Below are positions 39,238 through 48,144 of a DNA stretch of 64,000 bases, one piece after another. The DNA lies in assembly GCF_004331255.1 (NCBI RefSeq), contig NZ_SJOF01000001.1:186001-250000 (forward strand). The letters are read 5' to 3'. Source of the stretch: Acinetobacter sp. ANC 4173 (GTDB lineage Bacteria > Pseudomonadota > Gammaproteobacteria > Pseudomonadales > Moraxellaceae). The translations under genes were made by a program, and so were the position numbers. The first letter of the stretch is position 1. Each line of letters begins with the position of its first letter. Below the pieces are notes generated by a model. The model worked only from the letters and a program-made list of their open reading frames with translations. It made no database searches and was not told the origin of the DNA.

Positions 39238-39979
39238 AGATATATCCACCACTTACGATCACGTTTTCACCAGTTGCATAGCTATTACGTGAACTACCCA
39301 TCATAACAATCCATTCTGCAATTTCTTTTGGCTCAGCAGCACGTTGTAATGGATTTGCTGCCGCAAGTTCACCCAAAAAGCCCAGTTGTTTAGCACGTTC
39401 AGTTGCAAAACCTGCAGGTGCAACTGAGTTCACTAAGATTTGATCTGGTGCGCACGCTTGTGCAAAAGATTTTGTTAAGCTGACCACCGCAGCTTTAGTT
39501 GCTGCATAGTGGGCATTTTGCGGATGAGCTTTAAATGCGTCGACCGAAGTAACATTCACAATACGGCCAGTAACCATATCTTGCCCTACAAATTGCTGCA
39601 TATGGCGTACTGCAGCGACCATCATGTGGTAAGTACCTTTAATATTTACAGCATTTTCTAAGTCCCATTGCTCGTCTGTAATACTAAAAATATCTTCACG
39701 TGGATAGATTGCTGCACTATTCACTAAACAATGAATACGCCCAAGCTCATCTGCAATTTGATTAAATGCGCCATGAGCCGATTCTAATCGAGAAATATCG
39801 CCTGCTGCCGTGGCAACCTGAACACCTAATGCACGTAGTTCAGCTGCAGCTTTATCCATCAGTTCCACATTACGATCAATGATTCCGATTTTAGACGCGC
39901 CATGCTCACACATTAGCTTTGCTGTTTCAAACCCTAAGCCTGAAGCACCACCTACAATTACAACAGATTGATTTTTCAT
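39230..39979 (-). CDS. Short-chain dehydrogenase/reductase (upstream of pair)
   Basis: The 249-residue classical SDR has [11 protein letters not shown] near residue 10, the NSAA motif (variant of NNAG), VTSVDAF in place of the usual Ser-containing strand, and YAATKAA with catalytic Tyr and Lys. It lies between the APC permease gene and a second SDR, all leftward. The gap from the permease gene is 73 bases, so a permease-SDR-SDR transcript is likely. This suggests an imported amino or hydroxy acid is oxidised by the two reductases, an inference. Confidence 0.82.
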   Translation of the reverse strand: MKNQSVVIVGGASGLGFETAKLMCEHGASKIGIIDRNVELMDKAAAELRALGVQVATAAGDISRLESAHGAFNQIADELGRIHCLVNSAAIYPREDIFSITDEQWDLENAVNIKGTYHMMVAAVRHMQQFVGQDMVTGRIVNVTSVDAFKAHPQNAHYAATKAAVVSLTKSFAQACAPDQILVNSVAPAGFATERAKQLGFLGELAAANPLQRAAEPKEIAEWIVMMGSSRNSYATGENVIVSGGYIYA

Positions 39980-40052
39980 ACACTAACCTACACTTTTTAA
40001 CACTTGCTTGTTTTCAAGCTACAATCAATTTTTTATCGAATTTGTATCTGAT

Positions 40053-41456
40053 TTAATTCTGACTCTGTTCGCTTTTAATGACATATTGCTGATTTCGCTT
40101 TTTACGATTCACAATAAAACTTGCAACTAAAATTATTACTGTCAACGAACCTGTCATTAATGACTCATACTGATATTTTTCAGCAAAGAACATGTAACCT
40201 AAAGTCATGACAATTAAAAGAATGACCGCCAAAGTAATCCATGGGAACAACCACATTTTGAATGAAAGTTCGATGCCTTGTTTATCTAACTTACGACGTA
40301 ACCGGTATTGTGAGCAAGCTACAACTAAATAGACAATTAACCCAATTGAACCAATCGTTGAAAGTAAGAAAGAGAATAGACCTTCAGAGAAAAAGTAGTT
40401 TGCCACTACTGCAATTAGGGCTGTAGCCGTTGATAACAATACTGCAGATTTTGGTACGCCACCTGAACTTACTTTTCCTAAGAATTTTGGAGCATCACCA
40501 CGGTCAGCTAAAGAGAACAACATACGAGAAGAAACATAAATACCAGAGTTCAATACACTACAAACTGCAATGAAAACCACAATATCCATTACCAATTTTG
40601 TACCAGGAACATTCAATACAGATAAAACATATTGGAATGTACCCATTTTTTGTAAGCCAGGATCATTCCAAGGCACGATACAAAGAACAAGGAAAATAGA
40701 TAAAATATAGAAAAGCGCAATACGGTAAATTACTAGATTGATAGAGCGGCGAATTTGCTTCTCAGGATGTTTTGCCTCCGCAGCCGCGATAGACAACATT
40801 TCAATACCAAAAAATGAAAAGATAGTAATCAAAACACCTTGCAAAATAGAACCATAGCCTTCTGGTAAGAAGCCACCATGACTATATAAATTCGCAATTC
40901 CACTGACGTTTTTAGCCAATGGCCAATACCCAAAAATTGCTAATCCACAAATTGCAATAAATATAATAATTGCAATCACTTTGATTAAGGCAAACCAGAA
41001 CTCAAATTCACCGAAATTTCGTACATCAAATAAATTTGTTAACGCTAATAAAATTACGATACTGATTGCAAGTCCACTCGCTGGAATATCAGGAAAATAG
41101 GCATTCAAAATACCCGCGCCTAACACTGCTTCGAATGCAACCACCAATGCCCAGTACCACCAATACAACCAACCAACTGTAAATCCTGCCCAGTGTCCTA
41201 AAGCTTTCGATGCATATGTTGAGAATGAGCCTGAGTCTGGATTTAAAATTGCCATCTCACCTAACATTCGCATGACAAAAAAGCACAGTAATCCCGTCAA
41301 CATGTATGAAATTAATACTGCTGGACCAATAGTATTAATTGCCGATGCAGATACAATAAATAGCCCTGCACCAATAATTCCTCCAATGGTAATCATTGAC
41401 ACCTGACGGTCTGATAAAGCGTGCTTTAATTTCGAATCATTTATATTGCTAGCCAT
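40053..41456 (-). CDS. APC-family amino-acid permease (GabP/AroP-like)
   Basis: This 467-residue inner-membrane transporter belongs to the amino acid-polyamine-organocation superfamily, AAT branch. It has 12 hydrophobic helices, the N-terminal ISMITIGGIIGAGLFI-type signature (here VSMITIGGIIGAGLFIVSAS), FSFFGIEMLSIAAAEAKHPEKQI and the charged RRKLDKQGIELSFK loop. It is similar to GABA, aromatic or proline permeases. AAGGAAAG precedes the ATG. It is the first gene of the leftward unit with two SDRs and is preceded by an unusual repeat-bearing gap. Confidence 0.87.
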   Translation of the reverse strand: MASNINDSKLKHALSDRQVSMITIGGIIGAGLFIVSASAINTIGPAVLISYMLTGLLCFFVMRMLGEMAILNPDSGSFSTYASKALGHWAGFTVGWLYWWYWALVVAFEAVLGAGILNAYFPDIPASGLAISIVILLALTNLFDVRNFGEFEFWFALIKVIAIIIFIAICGLAIFGYWPLAKNVSGIANLYSHGGFLPEGYGSILQGVLITIFSFFGIEMLSIAAAEAKHPEKQIRRSINLVIYRIALFYILSIFLVLCIVPWNDPGLQKMGTFQYVLSVLNVPGTKLVMDIVVFIAVCSVLNSGIYVSSRMLFSLADRGDAPKFLGKVSSGGVPKSAVLLSTATALIAVVANYFFSEGLFSFLLSTIGSIGLIVYLVVACSQYRLRRKLDKQGIELSFKMWLFPWITLAVILLIVMTLGYMFFAEKYQYESLMTGSLTVIILVASFIVNRKKRNQQYVIKSEQSQN

Positions 41457-41780
41457 AATCTTTCCTTGCGAAAAAAGAATTTTTTGCTGTTTGCATATTT
41501 TAAACAGCTTTAAACCTTTTTAATCCTTTTTAAATATTTTGGTCAATAAATCTATAAAATGAAAAAAATGCATTAATAATGTTCACTTTTCTCATTATTA
41601 AAACCTGATTAATTAAAAATTAAACTCTAAATATTTTTGTATATTTCATAAAAACAATTAATTAACCAAGTTTACTCAATCAAATACTTATTTCACTCTA
41701 AAATGCACCACTTAAGAACATAGCTTAATTATTGCTCTTTTCAAGTGCAATATCCGCTTTTTCATATAATTATAGCTGAA

Positions 41781-41871
41781 AAAATGGAATAGTATTAAGA
41801 GAAAATGGAATAGACCATTAACAATCAATAACTTAAAGAGAAAATGGAATAGGTAATAGAAAAATTGGAAT
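41781..41871. repeat. Four phased AAAATGGAAT-type direct repeats
   Basis: Copies begin at 41781, 41802, 41841 and 41862 (the last is AAATTGGAAT), with spacings of 21, 39 and 21 bases. Copies two and three share the longer AGAGAAAATGGAATAG. They lie in the 674-base gap between the APC permease gene and etfB. The spacing approximates whole helical turns, as in iterated regulator sites. No gene is seen in the gap. Confidence 0.7.
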
Positions 41872-42130
41872 GCGTTATAGCATCTTTAGATATAAAATCT
41901 CATTTAATTTGGTTAAATTTAAACCTTATTTGTTTTTAAATATCTATTTTTAATAAAGAAGTGAATTTCAATAATTATTTAAAAATTTATATATAAACAT
42001 CTTCAACTCCAAAATTTCATTAATTGACTATTTTAAATTTAATAAGGCAATATTATCTCATCGATAGTAAATTTTATTAATGCACTATCTGCATTTAATA
42101 TTCCCTAAAATATATACATTAGAGGATTAC

Positions 42131-42883
42131 ATGAAGGCTCTTGTTGCTGTAAAACGTGTGGTTGATGCCAACGTTAAAGTTCGCGTTAAACCGGACAATA
42201 GTGGGGTAGACCTTACTAACGTTAAGATGTCAATTAACCCATTCTGTGAAATCGCAGTGGAAGAAGCGGTTCGCTTAAAAGAAAAAGGAGCTGTTTCAGA
42301 AATCATCGTTGTTTCTATTGGTCCTAAAGAAGCGCAAGAACAAATTCGTTCTGCAATGGCACTTGGCGCTGACCGCGGTATCTTGGTTGAAGCTGATGAC
42401 AGCCAACTCGGTGCTTTGGAAGTTGCTAAAATCCTGAAAGGTGTTGTTGCTGCTGAACAACCACAATTAATTCTTCTTGGTAAACAAGCCATTGATGACG
42501 ACTCTAACCAAGTTGGTCAAATGCTTGGTGCACTATTGGGTGCAGGTCAAGGTACGTTCGCATCTGAAGTGAAAGTAGATGGCGACAAAGTACAAGTGAC
42601 GCGTGAAGTTGACGGTGGTTTACAAACTGTTGAATTATCACTTCCAGCAATTATCACGACTGACTTACGTTTGAACGAGCCACGCTATGCGGCGCTGCCA
42701 AACATCATGAAAGCACGTAAAAAACCGCTTGATATGAAGTCACCAGCTGATTTTGGTGTTTCTACAGCAACGAAGCTGAAAACAGTGAAAGTTGAACCAC
42801 CTGCTGACCGTAAAGCGGGCGTACAAGTGAAATCTGTTGATGAACTTGTTGAAAAATTGAAAAACGAAGCGAAAGTGATCTAA
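42131..42883 (+). CDS. etfB: Electron transfer flavoprotein beta subunit
   Basis: EtfB is the small ETF subunit, which binds AMP and docks acyl-CoA and other dehydrogenases. The 250-residue product opens with [20 protein letters not shown] and holds the ETF_beta signature around [16 protein letters not shown] and [13 protein letters not shown] use the ATG at 42131, preceded by AGAGGA; an upstream in-frame start at 42080 adds an unrelated leader. etfA starts 17 bases downstream. Electrons go on to ETF-QO, encoded at 11523-13235. Confidence 0.95.
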   Translation: MKALVAVKRVVDANVKVRVKPDNSGVDLTNVKMSINPFCEIAVEEAVRLKEKGAVSEIIVVSIGPKEAQEQIRSAMALGADRGILVEADDSQLGALEVAKILKGVVAAEQPQLILLGKQAIDDDSNQVGQMLGALLGAGQGTFASEVKVDGDKVQVTREVDGGLQTVELSLPAIITTDLRLNEPRYAALPNIMKARKKPLDMKSPADFGVSTATKLKTVKVEPPADRKAGVQVKSVDELVEKLKNEAKVI

Positions 42884-42900
42884 TACAGAAGGATAAAATC

Positions 42901-43833
42901 ATGAGTATTTTAGTAATCGCTGAGCACGACAACAAGACACTTAACAGTGCAACTTTAAACGTTGTTGCTGCGGCACAAAAAATCGGTGGTGATATCACTG
43001 TATTGGTAGCTGGTTCTGGCGCTCAGGCAGTTGCTGATCAAGCGGCTCAAGTTGCGGGTGTAAGCAAAGTATTACTTGCGGACAACGCTGCATATGCCAA
43101 CCAATTGGCTGAAAACGTGGCTGCTTTAGTTGCACAAGTTGGTAAAGGTTATTCACATATCCTTGCGACATCTACAACGACTGGTAAAAACGTTCTTCCA
43201 CGTGCGGCTGCACTGTTAGACGTGAGCATGATTTCTGACATCATTGCGGTTGAATCTGCAAACACGTTCAAGCGTCCTATCTATGCAGGTAATGCAATTG
43301 CGACAGTTCAATCTGATGAAGCCATCATTGCGGGTACAGTGCGTGGTACAGCGTTTGATCCTGTAGCTGCTGAAGGCGGTGCTGCTGCAGTTGAAGCTGT
43401 AAGTGAAGCAAAAGATGCAGGGATCTCTAAGTTTGTATCTGAAGAGATCGTAAAATCTGAACGTCCTGAACTCACAGCTGCGCGCATCGTGGTTTCGGGT
43501 GGTCGTGGAGTCGGTTCTGGTGAGAACTACCATAAAGTACTTGACCCATTAGCAGATAAGCTGGGCGCTGCACAAGGTGCTTCACGTGCTGCGGTTGATG
43601 CTGGCTTCGTTCCAAACGACATGCAAGTCGGTCAAACAGGTAAAATCGTTGCACCTGACCTTTACATCGCTGTAGGTATTTCTGGTGCGATTCAGCACTT
43701 GGCGGGTATGAAAGACTCTAAAGTGATCGTTGCGATCAACAAAGACGAAGAAGCGCCAATTAATGCAGTTGCTGACTACTGGTTGGTGGGTGACTTGAAT
43801 ACTGTTGTTCCTGAATTAACTACAAAAATCTAA
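42901..43833 (+). CDS. etfA: Electron transfer flavoprotein alpha subunit
   Basis: EtfA carries the FAD of the electron transfer flavoprotein. The 310 residues have an N-terminal ETF alpha/beta domain (1-about 185), the VVSGGRGVGSGENY motif and the C-terminal FAD-binding signature (QVGQTGKIVAPDLYIAVGISGAIQHLAGM). Length is standard. The stretch after the stop holds an inverted repeat (43841-43847 with 43864-43870), so the transcript may partly end before the antitoxin gene. Confidence 0.96.
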   Translation: MSILVIAEHDNKTLNSATLNVVAAAQKIGGDITVLVAGSGAQAVADQAAQVAGVSKVLLADNAAYANQLAENVAALVAQVGKGYSHILATSTTTGKNVLPRAAALLDVSMISDIIAVESANTFKRPIYAGNAIATVQSDEAIIAGTVRGTAFDPVAAEGGAAAVEAVSEAKDAGISKFVSEEIVKSERPELTAARIVVSGGRGVGSGENYHKVLDPLADKLGAAQGASRAAVDAGFVPNDMQVGQTGKIVAPDLYIAVGISGAIQHLAGMKDSKVIVAINKDEEAPINAVADYWLVGDLNTVVPELTTKI

Positions 43834-43894
43834 ATGCCAAGGTATGCTGTTCTATGAGCAATGGCATACCTACAGCAAACTGAGGAAAAAATGT

Positions 43895-44077
43895 ATGGAT
43901 AGCGTGAATTATACGATTGCACGTGCCCGATTATCTCTCATTATGGATAAGGCCAGCGCTGACTACCCTGTCGAAATTAATCGAAGAGGCAAAGAGTCTG
44001 CGGTAGTAATTAGCAAAACTACGTATGAAAAGCTTAAAAAGCTTGAATATGACTTAAAATTCAATTTTGCTAAATAG
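43895..44077 (+). CDS. Orphan Phd/YefM-type antitoxin
   Basis: The 60-residue protein resembles the N-terminal DNA-binding half of Phd/YefM antitoxins: a Y(T/S)xARxxLSxxMDKA opening, VEINRRGKESAVVIS, and YEKLKKLEYDL. YefM-like repressors bind their own promoter and neutralise RelE/Txe or Doc toxins. At 60 residues it lacks most of the C-terminal toxin-binding arm (usual length about 80-90). No toxin frame follows; a hairpin stands seven bases after the stop. I chose the ATG at 43895, with GAGG upstream. It is probably a solitary remnant or a stand-alone regulator. Confidence 0.7.
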   Translation: MDSVNYTIARARLSLIMDKASADYPVEINRRGKESAVVISKTTYEKLKKLEYDLKFNFAK

Positions 44078-44083
44078 CAAAAA

Positions 44084-44104
44084 GTACGCCGAACCTAGGC
44101 GTAC
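44084..44104 (+). terminator. Hairpin after the orphan antitoxin gene
   Basis: GTACGCC (44084-44090) pairs with GGCGTAC (44098-44104). The tail is AT-rich, not a pure T tract. Confidence 0.5.
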
Positions 44105-44494
44105 GATTTAAATCTTTATGAGTCATGGGATACAAATTAGATTGCAATTAATTTAAAAATTTTACCTTCAGGGCGAAATAACCCAGTCTTACTACTATCC
44201 CTATATTTTCAACATCTATAAATGTCATAGAAGAAATTCAATCTCAACACCAAATAAATTTAGATAATCAGTTATCAACTCTAAATTTTTTCAAATTTTA
44301 TACCAAAACAATTTTCAAAATTTAATTATTGATATGTTGACAGCATCATTTCGAAAAGCTCATCAGCTTGATGATGAAAATTTCATATATACATCTAATA
44401 AATAGGAAAATTCATTTTATGCATCGTGTAACAAAGATTGACCGTATGACGATTAAAGATAAAGAAAGTGCCATTCACAAATTTTGTGATATTA

Positions 44495-44774
44495 CCTGAA
44501 GATGCAATCCTTCTACCTGAAAATGAATTGATTCAATCGATATAAATGGTGCTTATGATACAAAGCAATCTCATCAAGTGAGTGTAGATCGACAAGCTCA
44601 AGCTGTAATTTCACCAAGGGAAATGCGAAACCTCGGAAAGATACCAGAATTTACTCACTAGAACGAAACGAGCTGCTTCTAACAGCAAAGCGATTAGCTA
44701 GGACACACGTACATGTGGCAGTCCTGAATACATTTACAAACTTAGGAAGACCACATACCAGAGCTGTAACTTAA
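44495..44774 (+). pseudogene. IS5-family transposase relic
   Basis: Three frames together give conserved pieces of an IS5-type DDE transposase. They are PEDAILLPENELIQSI, then INGAYDTKQSHQVSVDRQAQAVIS, then NAKPRKDTRIYSLERNELLLTAKRLAR. The last runs straight into HVHVAVLNTFTNLGRPHTRAVT and a stop. The join shows an internal deletion of the segment with the catalytic Glu, and at least two frameshifts are present. The 5' part is missing. Downstream at 44811-44826 stands TTTGTGCAACAAAGCC, which looks like an IS terminal repeat. Bases 44105-44494 hold nothing I can interpret. Confidence 0.8.
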
Positions 44775-44810
44775 ATTTGAGTAGATGGAGGTAAATTTAT
44801 CTTTTGAATC

Positions 44811-44826
44811 TTTGTGCAACAAAGCC
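44811..44826. repeat. Putative IS terminal repeat, copy 1
   Basis: TTTGTGCAACAAAGCC is 15/16 identical, in the same orientation, to 47580-47595. It reads as the complement of GGCTTTGTTGCACAAA, resembling ends of several Acinetobacter insertion sequences from memory. Confidence 0.45.
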
Positions 44827-44985
44827 ATATGCCAAGTGTAATTAGAAAGAAAACCATCCATTCGTACACTTTGCAGTTATACATGCGATGGACTGAAATA
44901 ATGCAGGATATACATGCAATCATAGGCAAAGAAAAATTTATTATAAAATTAGCCTGAATATAGAATATTAAAATTGAACAATGGA

Positions 44986-45648
44986 TTATCTGATCAATTT
45001 ACACACCAATTCTTGTCGGCTATTTACATTTAATTTCTGATAAATATGCTGCACATGTGTTTTTATGGTCGATAAACTACAATTGAGTTTTTGGGAAATT
45101 TGAACGGCTTCCAAATTTGTAAATAATTCCTCTAAAACCACAATTTCTTTTTTGGTTAATTGATATTGATCCATGATTTTATCTTTATTAATCATGTCGA
45201 CATGATGAAGAAAGTGATCGATAGATAAGCGATGAAAGGCTTCAAATATCTTTTTTTCTTGCTGATTAAATTTGGCTTTGCCCTGCTCTCTAAAAATACT
45301 CAAACCAAAAATCGGTTGTCCATCGCGCTTTCTGAAGAAAAATTCAGCAGTATCTTCAACTTGCCAACGCTGCATAAAGTTTAAAAATATTTCATTGGGT
45401 TGATATTGCCCCAAAAGTGCAATGTTCTGATCACCATGATAAAAATGCCGAAAGCTTACTGGATCATATTCAATTTTTCCATTTAGATATTCATCAATTG
45501 CACTTTTTGATATTCCACCTTGTTCAAAATCATAAGCATGTTGAATGTTATCAATTTTATACGTCAGAAAACTATCAATATGTATAACATACCGAATTTG
45601 AGAAATAAAATTCTGGCTAAATTGCTGAATAAAATTATGATTAAACAT
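44986..45648 (-). CDS. LuxR-type helix-turn-helix regulator
   Basis: The 220-residue protein ends in a GerE/LuxR DNA-binding domain (about 155-218: LTKKEIVVLEELFTNLEAVQ, then ISQKLNCSLSTIKTHVQHIYQKLNV). The N-terminal about 150 residues show no recognised receiver or autoinducer domain, only an alpha/beta sensor-like region with several aromatic residues. It lies 187 bases downstream of an aldehyde dehydrogenase gene on the same strand. It may regulate that gene in response to an unknown ligand. Confidence 0.82.
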   Translation of the reverse strand: MFNHNFIQQFSQNFISQIRYVIHIDSFLTYKIDNIQHAYDFEQGGISKSAIDEYLNGKIEYDPVSFRHFYHGDQNIALLGQYQPNEIFLNFMQRWQVEDTAEFFFRKRDGQPIFGLSIFREQGKAKFNQQEKKIFEAFHRLSIDHFLHHVDMINKDKIMDQYQLTKKEIVVLEELFTNLEAVQISQKLNCSLSTIKTHVQHIYQKLNVNSRQELVCKLIR

Positions 45649-45835
45649 AAATTTCCATCATCCTTTTGAAAATTTAATCTAATAAATAGAACAAGATTAT
45701 TAGCTTCCTGCCAATAAATAAGGTGGCCGATGTATATTCAAAAATATTTTCTATGGTTTTAATATAATCAATATATAACTATATTAAAACCTAGAATCTC
45801 TTTCATCAGTCACACATGTTGATCTATTTTTCTCA

Positions 45836-47257
45836 TTATTGAGAAATATGGATGGCTTGTTTATGTGTGAACAATAACAAACCATTTAAACCAAATGAAT
45901 ATCCGAGACCAGACATTTTCCAACCACCAAACTCGGCTGCGGGTGAAACATCCGAATGACTGTTAATCCAAACCGTACCCGTCTCAAGTTTGCTGGCTAT
46001 TTCTTGCGCACGATCTAAATCTTTACTCCAAACTGAACCGCCTAAACCAAATTCACTGTTATTGGCGCGTTCAATTACATTGTCTACATCACTAAACTTA
46101 ATGATTGGTAAGACAGGACCAAACTGTTCTTCATCCACCAAAGGCATGCCTTCTTTGACATTGGTTATAAGTGTAGGTGGAATAAAATAACCATACTCAC
46201 TTACTTTTTTCGCTTCAGTAAGAATCTGACCACCTTGTGCCACAGCATCCTCAATCATGCCTTTGACTTTATTATATTGCACATGGTTTTGAATTGGACC
46301 AAATGTCGTCGTTGAATCTAATCCATTGCCGACCACTTGCGCATTGGCAATTTGAGTGAGTTTCTGTGTTAGCGCATCATAAACATTTTCATGTACATAT
46401 AAACGCTTTAATGCTGCACAGGTTTGTCCCATATTCAAGAATGCAGAACCAAAGATTTTTTCGGCTGCAACATCGACATCGACATCATCTAATACAATCC
46501 CGACATCATTACCGCCCAACTCAAGCACCACACTCTTTAAACTATTTACTGAATGTTTCAGAATGCTCTGACCAGTACGGGTAGAACCTGTGAACGTCAC
46601 TTTATCCACATCTGTATGTTCACTCAGTGCCTGACCCACATCGCCTTTACCTAGGACAATATTACATACACCTTTAGGCAAATGACGGTTAATAATTTCA
46701 ACCAGTTTAATCGTGCTGAGTGGGGTAAATTCAGATGGTTTGTTCACTACGGTATTTTTGGTTTTCAGCGCAGGAAAGAAATGCCAGATTGCAATCATAA
46801 ATGGCCAATTCCAAGGGGTAATTGAAGCCACAACCCCCAACGGACGGTTATAAACCTTTATTGTCTTACCATTCGGATCAGCAATGGTTTCGACTGGCAC
46901 TTCCAAACTGGTAATGTATTCAATCCAATTTGCACCAGCTTCAACTTCAAATTGTGCCAAAGCCAATGGTTTACCCTGTTCAGTCGTAATCAACTGAGCA
47001 ATTTCATTACTTTCTGCGCGAATATCTTGTGCAATTTTCAGAAAACTTTCATTAATCCTCTGATCAGTCACATGCTGCCATGTTTTAAATGCAGCACGCG
47101 CAGCCTGTACAGCTTGATCAACTTGTTCAGCGGTTGCACTGTTAATCTCGACAATAGTTTGCTCTGTTGCAGGATTTAACACTGCAAAAGCTTCACCCTG
47201 ACCTACAACCGTTTCACCATTTAACAACATGTTGCTATTCATCTGACTCATATCCAT
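45836..47257 (-). CDS. NAD-dependent aldehyde dehydrogenase
   Basis: This 473-residue aldehyde dehydrogenase has ITPWNWPFMIAIW, the Glu motif LELGGNDVGIV near 250, and the catalytic Cys in NMGQTCAALKRLYV near 285. The C-terminal EFGGWKMSGLGYSFG is also standard. It is closer to broad-substrate, betaine/aminobutyraldehyde or phenylacetaldehyde-type enzymes than to the GabD copy at 15030. Substrate unknown. It is paired with a LuxR-type gene and lies in a region scarred by relics. Confidence 0.87.
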   Translation of the reverse strand: MDMSQMNSNMLLNGETVVGQGEAFAVLNPATEQTIVEINSATAEQVDQAVQAARAAFKTWQHVTDQRINESFLKIAQDIRAESNEIAQLITTEQGKPLALAQFEVEAGANWIEYITSLEVPVETIADPNGKTIKVYNRPLGVVASITPWNWPFMIAIWHFFPALKTKNTVVNKPSEFTPLSTIKLVEIINRHLPKGVCNIVLGKGDVGQALSEHTDVDKVTFTGSTRTGQSILKHSVNSLKSVVLELGGNDVGIVLDDVDVDVAAEKIFGSAFLNMGQTCAALKRLYVHENVYDALTQKLTQIANAQVVGNGLDSTTTFGPIQNHVQYNKVKGMIEDAVAQGGQILTEAKKVSEYGYFIPPTLITNVKEGMPLVDEEQFGPVLPIIKFSDVDNVIERANNSEFGLGGSVWSKDLDRAQEIASKLETGTVWINSHSDVSPAAEFGGWKMSGLGYSFGLNGLLLFTHKQAIHISQ

Positions 47258-47467
47258 ATTGATGTTCTTTTACATGAAGTTTATCGCTGATTATTATTCA
47301 TAAACTCATCCTTTAGGATGATTTTAGCGCAACTCAGTTTAAAAACAATACACCTTAATTATTATTTTTACAAATTTGGTATCAGTATTTATAAATGTAA
47401 TTTTACATGTATTTTATAGAACAAGGAATAACCGTATTCATTTTTCCAACTCAATCGAAAGATTTCT

Positions 47468-47701
47468 ATGATTCATCATAATTTAATTGAAAGAAGACAT
47501 ATTGCTGATGCGATAGATTGTTGGGACAAGCTGATTCAGCTAGGAATTAGATGACCCAATAAGTCCTCATACGAACAGCTTTATGCAACAAAGCCCGATA
47601 GACAAAGTCTCATTCAAAAGTCATGGTTCCAACTGATTGAACGAGCACATGAGTCCCTTCGTTTTTATCGCGATACAGGCAAGGCTATTACTGATTTGTA
47701 G
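47468..47701 (+). pseudogene. Unrecognised relic reading frame with one internal TGA
   Basis: From the ATG at 47468 a 77-codon frame reads to TAG at 47701 with a single TGA at codon 32. The second part (LYATKPDRQSLIQKSWFQ, then LIERAHESLRFYRDTGKAIT) looks like real protein with a balanced composition. I do not recognise the family. It may be a decayed phage or mobile-element gene. The sequence TTTATGCAACAAAGCC (47580-47595) lies inside it. The remaining parts of 47258-47962 hold no other gene that I can support. Confidence 0.45.
47580..47595. repeat. Putative IS terminal repeat, copy 2
   Basis: TTTATGCAACAAAGCC differs from 44811-44826 at one base. It matches from memory the right end of IS6-family elements of Acinetobacter (inward GGCTTTGTTGCATAAA), but no transposase adjoins it. 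Confidence 0.4.
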
Positions 47702-47920
47702 AAAGAATGCATCGGAAATGTTTAACCTATAATCGTTTTATTTTCATCTGAAGGTTCATTCGTAAGCCTCTTTTTTATGTATTTAAAAGCTCTTTGCCCA
47801 GCCATAAATGAGTTTAGAATTATTAACATTTTTATGCTTATTTCCTATCCTAAATCATCTTGTTTTTACTCTTAGCATCCGAAACTTGATGTGGGGACTA
47901 TTCAGTAAAAACTATAGACA

Positions 47921-47954
47921 AAAAAATAAGCCCTTGCAAAAACAAGGGCTTATT
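47921..47954 (-). terminator. Terminator of tRNA-Ser
   Basis: AATAAGCCCTTG (47925-47936) pairs with CAAGGGCTTATT (47943-47954). The A run on the left is a T tract on the minus strand, nine bases beyond the tRNA 3' end. Confidence 0.85.
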
Positions 47955-47962
47955 TAGATATT

Positions 47963-48052
47963 TGGCGGAAGCGGTGAGATTCGAACTCACGGAGGACTCA
48001 CACCCTCGTCGGTTTTCAAGACCGGTGCATTAAACCGCTCTGCCACGCTTCC
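47963..48052 (-). tRNA. tRNA-Ser (anticodon UGA)
   Basis: The minus strand reads as a 90-base class II tRNA. It has a GGAAGCG acceptor 5' strand, the D-arm AGCGGTTTAATGCA, an anticodon loop CTTGAAA giving UGA, a long variable arm (ACGAGGGTGTGAGTCCTCCG), TTCGAAT in the T arm, and an encoded CCA end. It decodes UCA and UCG-type serine codons. A promoter and terminator fit both sides. Confidence 0.95.
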
Positions 48053-48062
48053 AATGGCGGCT

Positions 48063-48091
48063 ATCATATAAATATTTTTCTAAGTTGGCAA
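48063..48091 (-). promoter_or_regulatory. Sigma-70-like promoter of tRNA-Ser
   Basis: On the minus strand TTGCCA (48091-48086) and TATGAT (48068-48063) are 17 bases apart. The expected start lies a few bases before the tRNA. Confidence 0.7.
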
Positions 48092-48144
48092 ATACTTTTG
48101 CATATTTTTCTATTCAATTGCACAAAATAAAATCAAAAACCAAA

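Noticed and set aside
41781-41871. CRISPR-like array
   Set aside because: Repeats are only about 10-16 bases with unequal spacers, and no cas genes exist in the window.
44105-44494. Toxin gene following the Phd-type antitoxin
   Set aside because: No frame on the plus strand in this stretch shows RelE, Txe or Doc features, even allowing frameshifts.
47580-47595. Intact IS6-family element
   Set aside because: Only one end-like sequence is present and no IS6 transposase lies next to it.
47963-48052. Prophage or island attachment site at tRNA-Ser
   Set aside because: I found no integrase gene and no second copy of the tRNA 3' end within the window.
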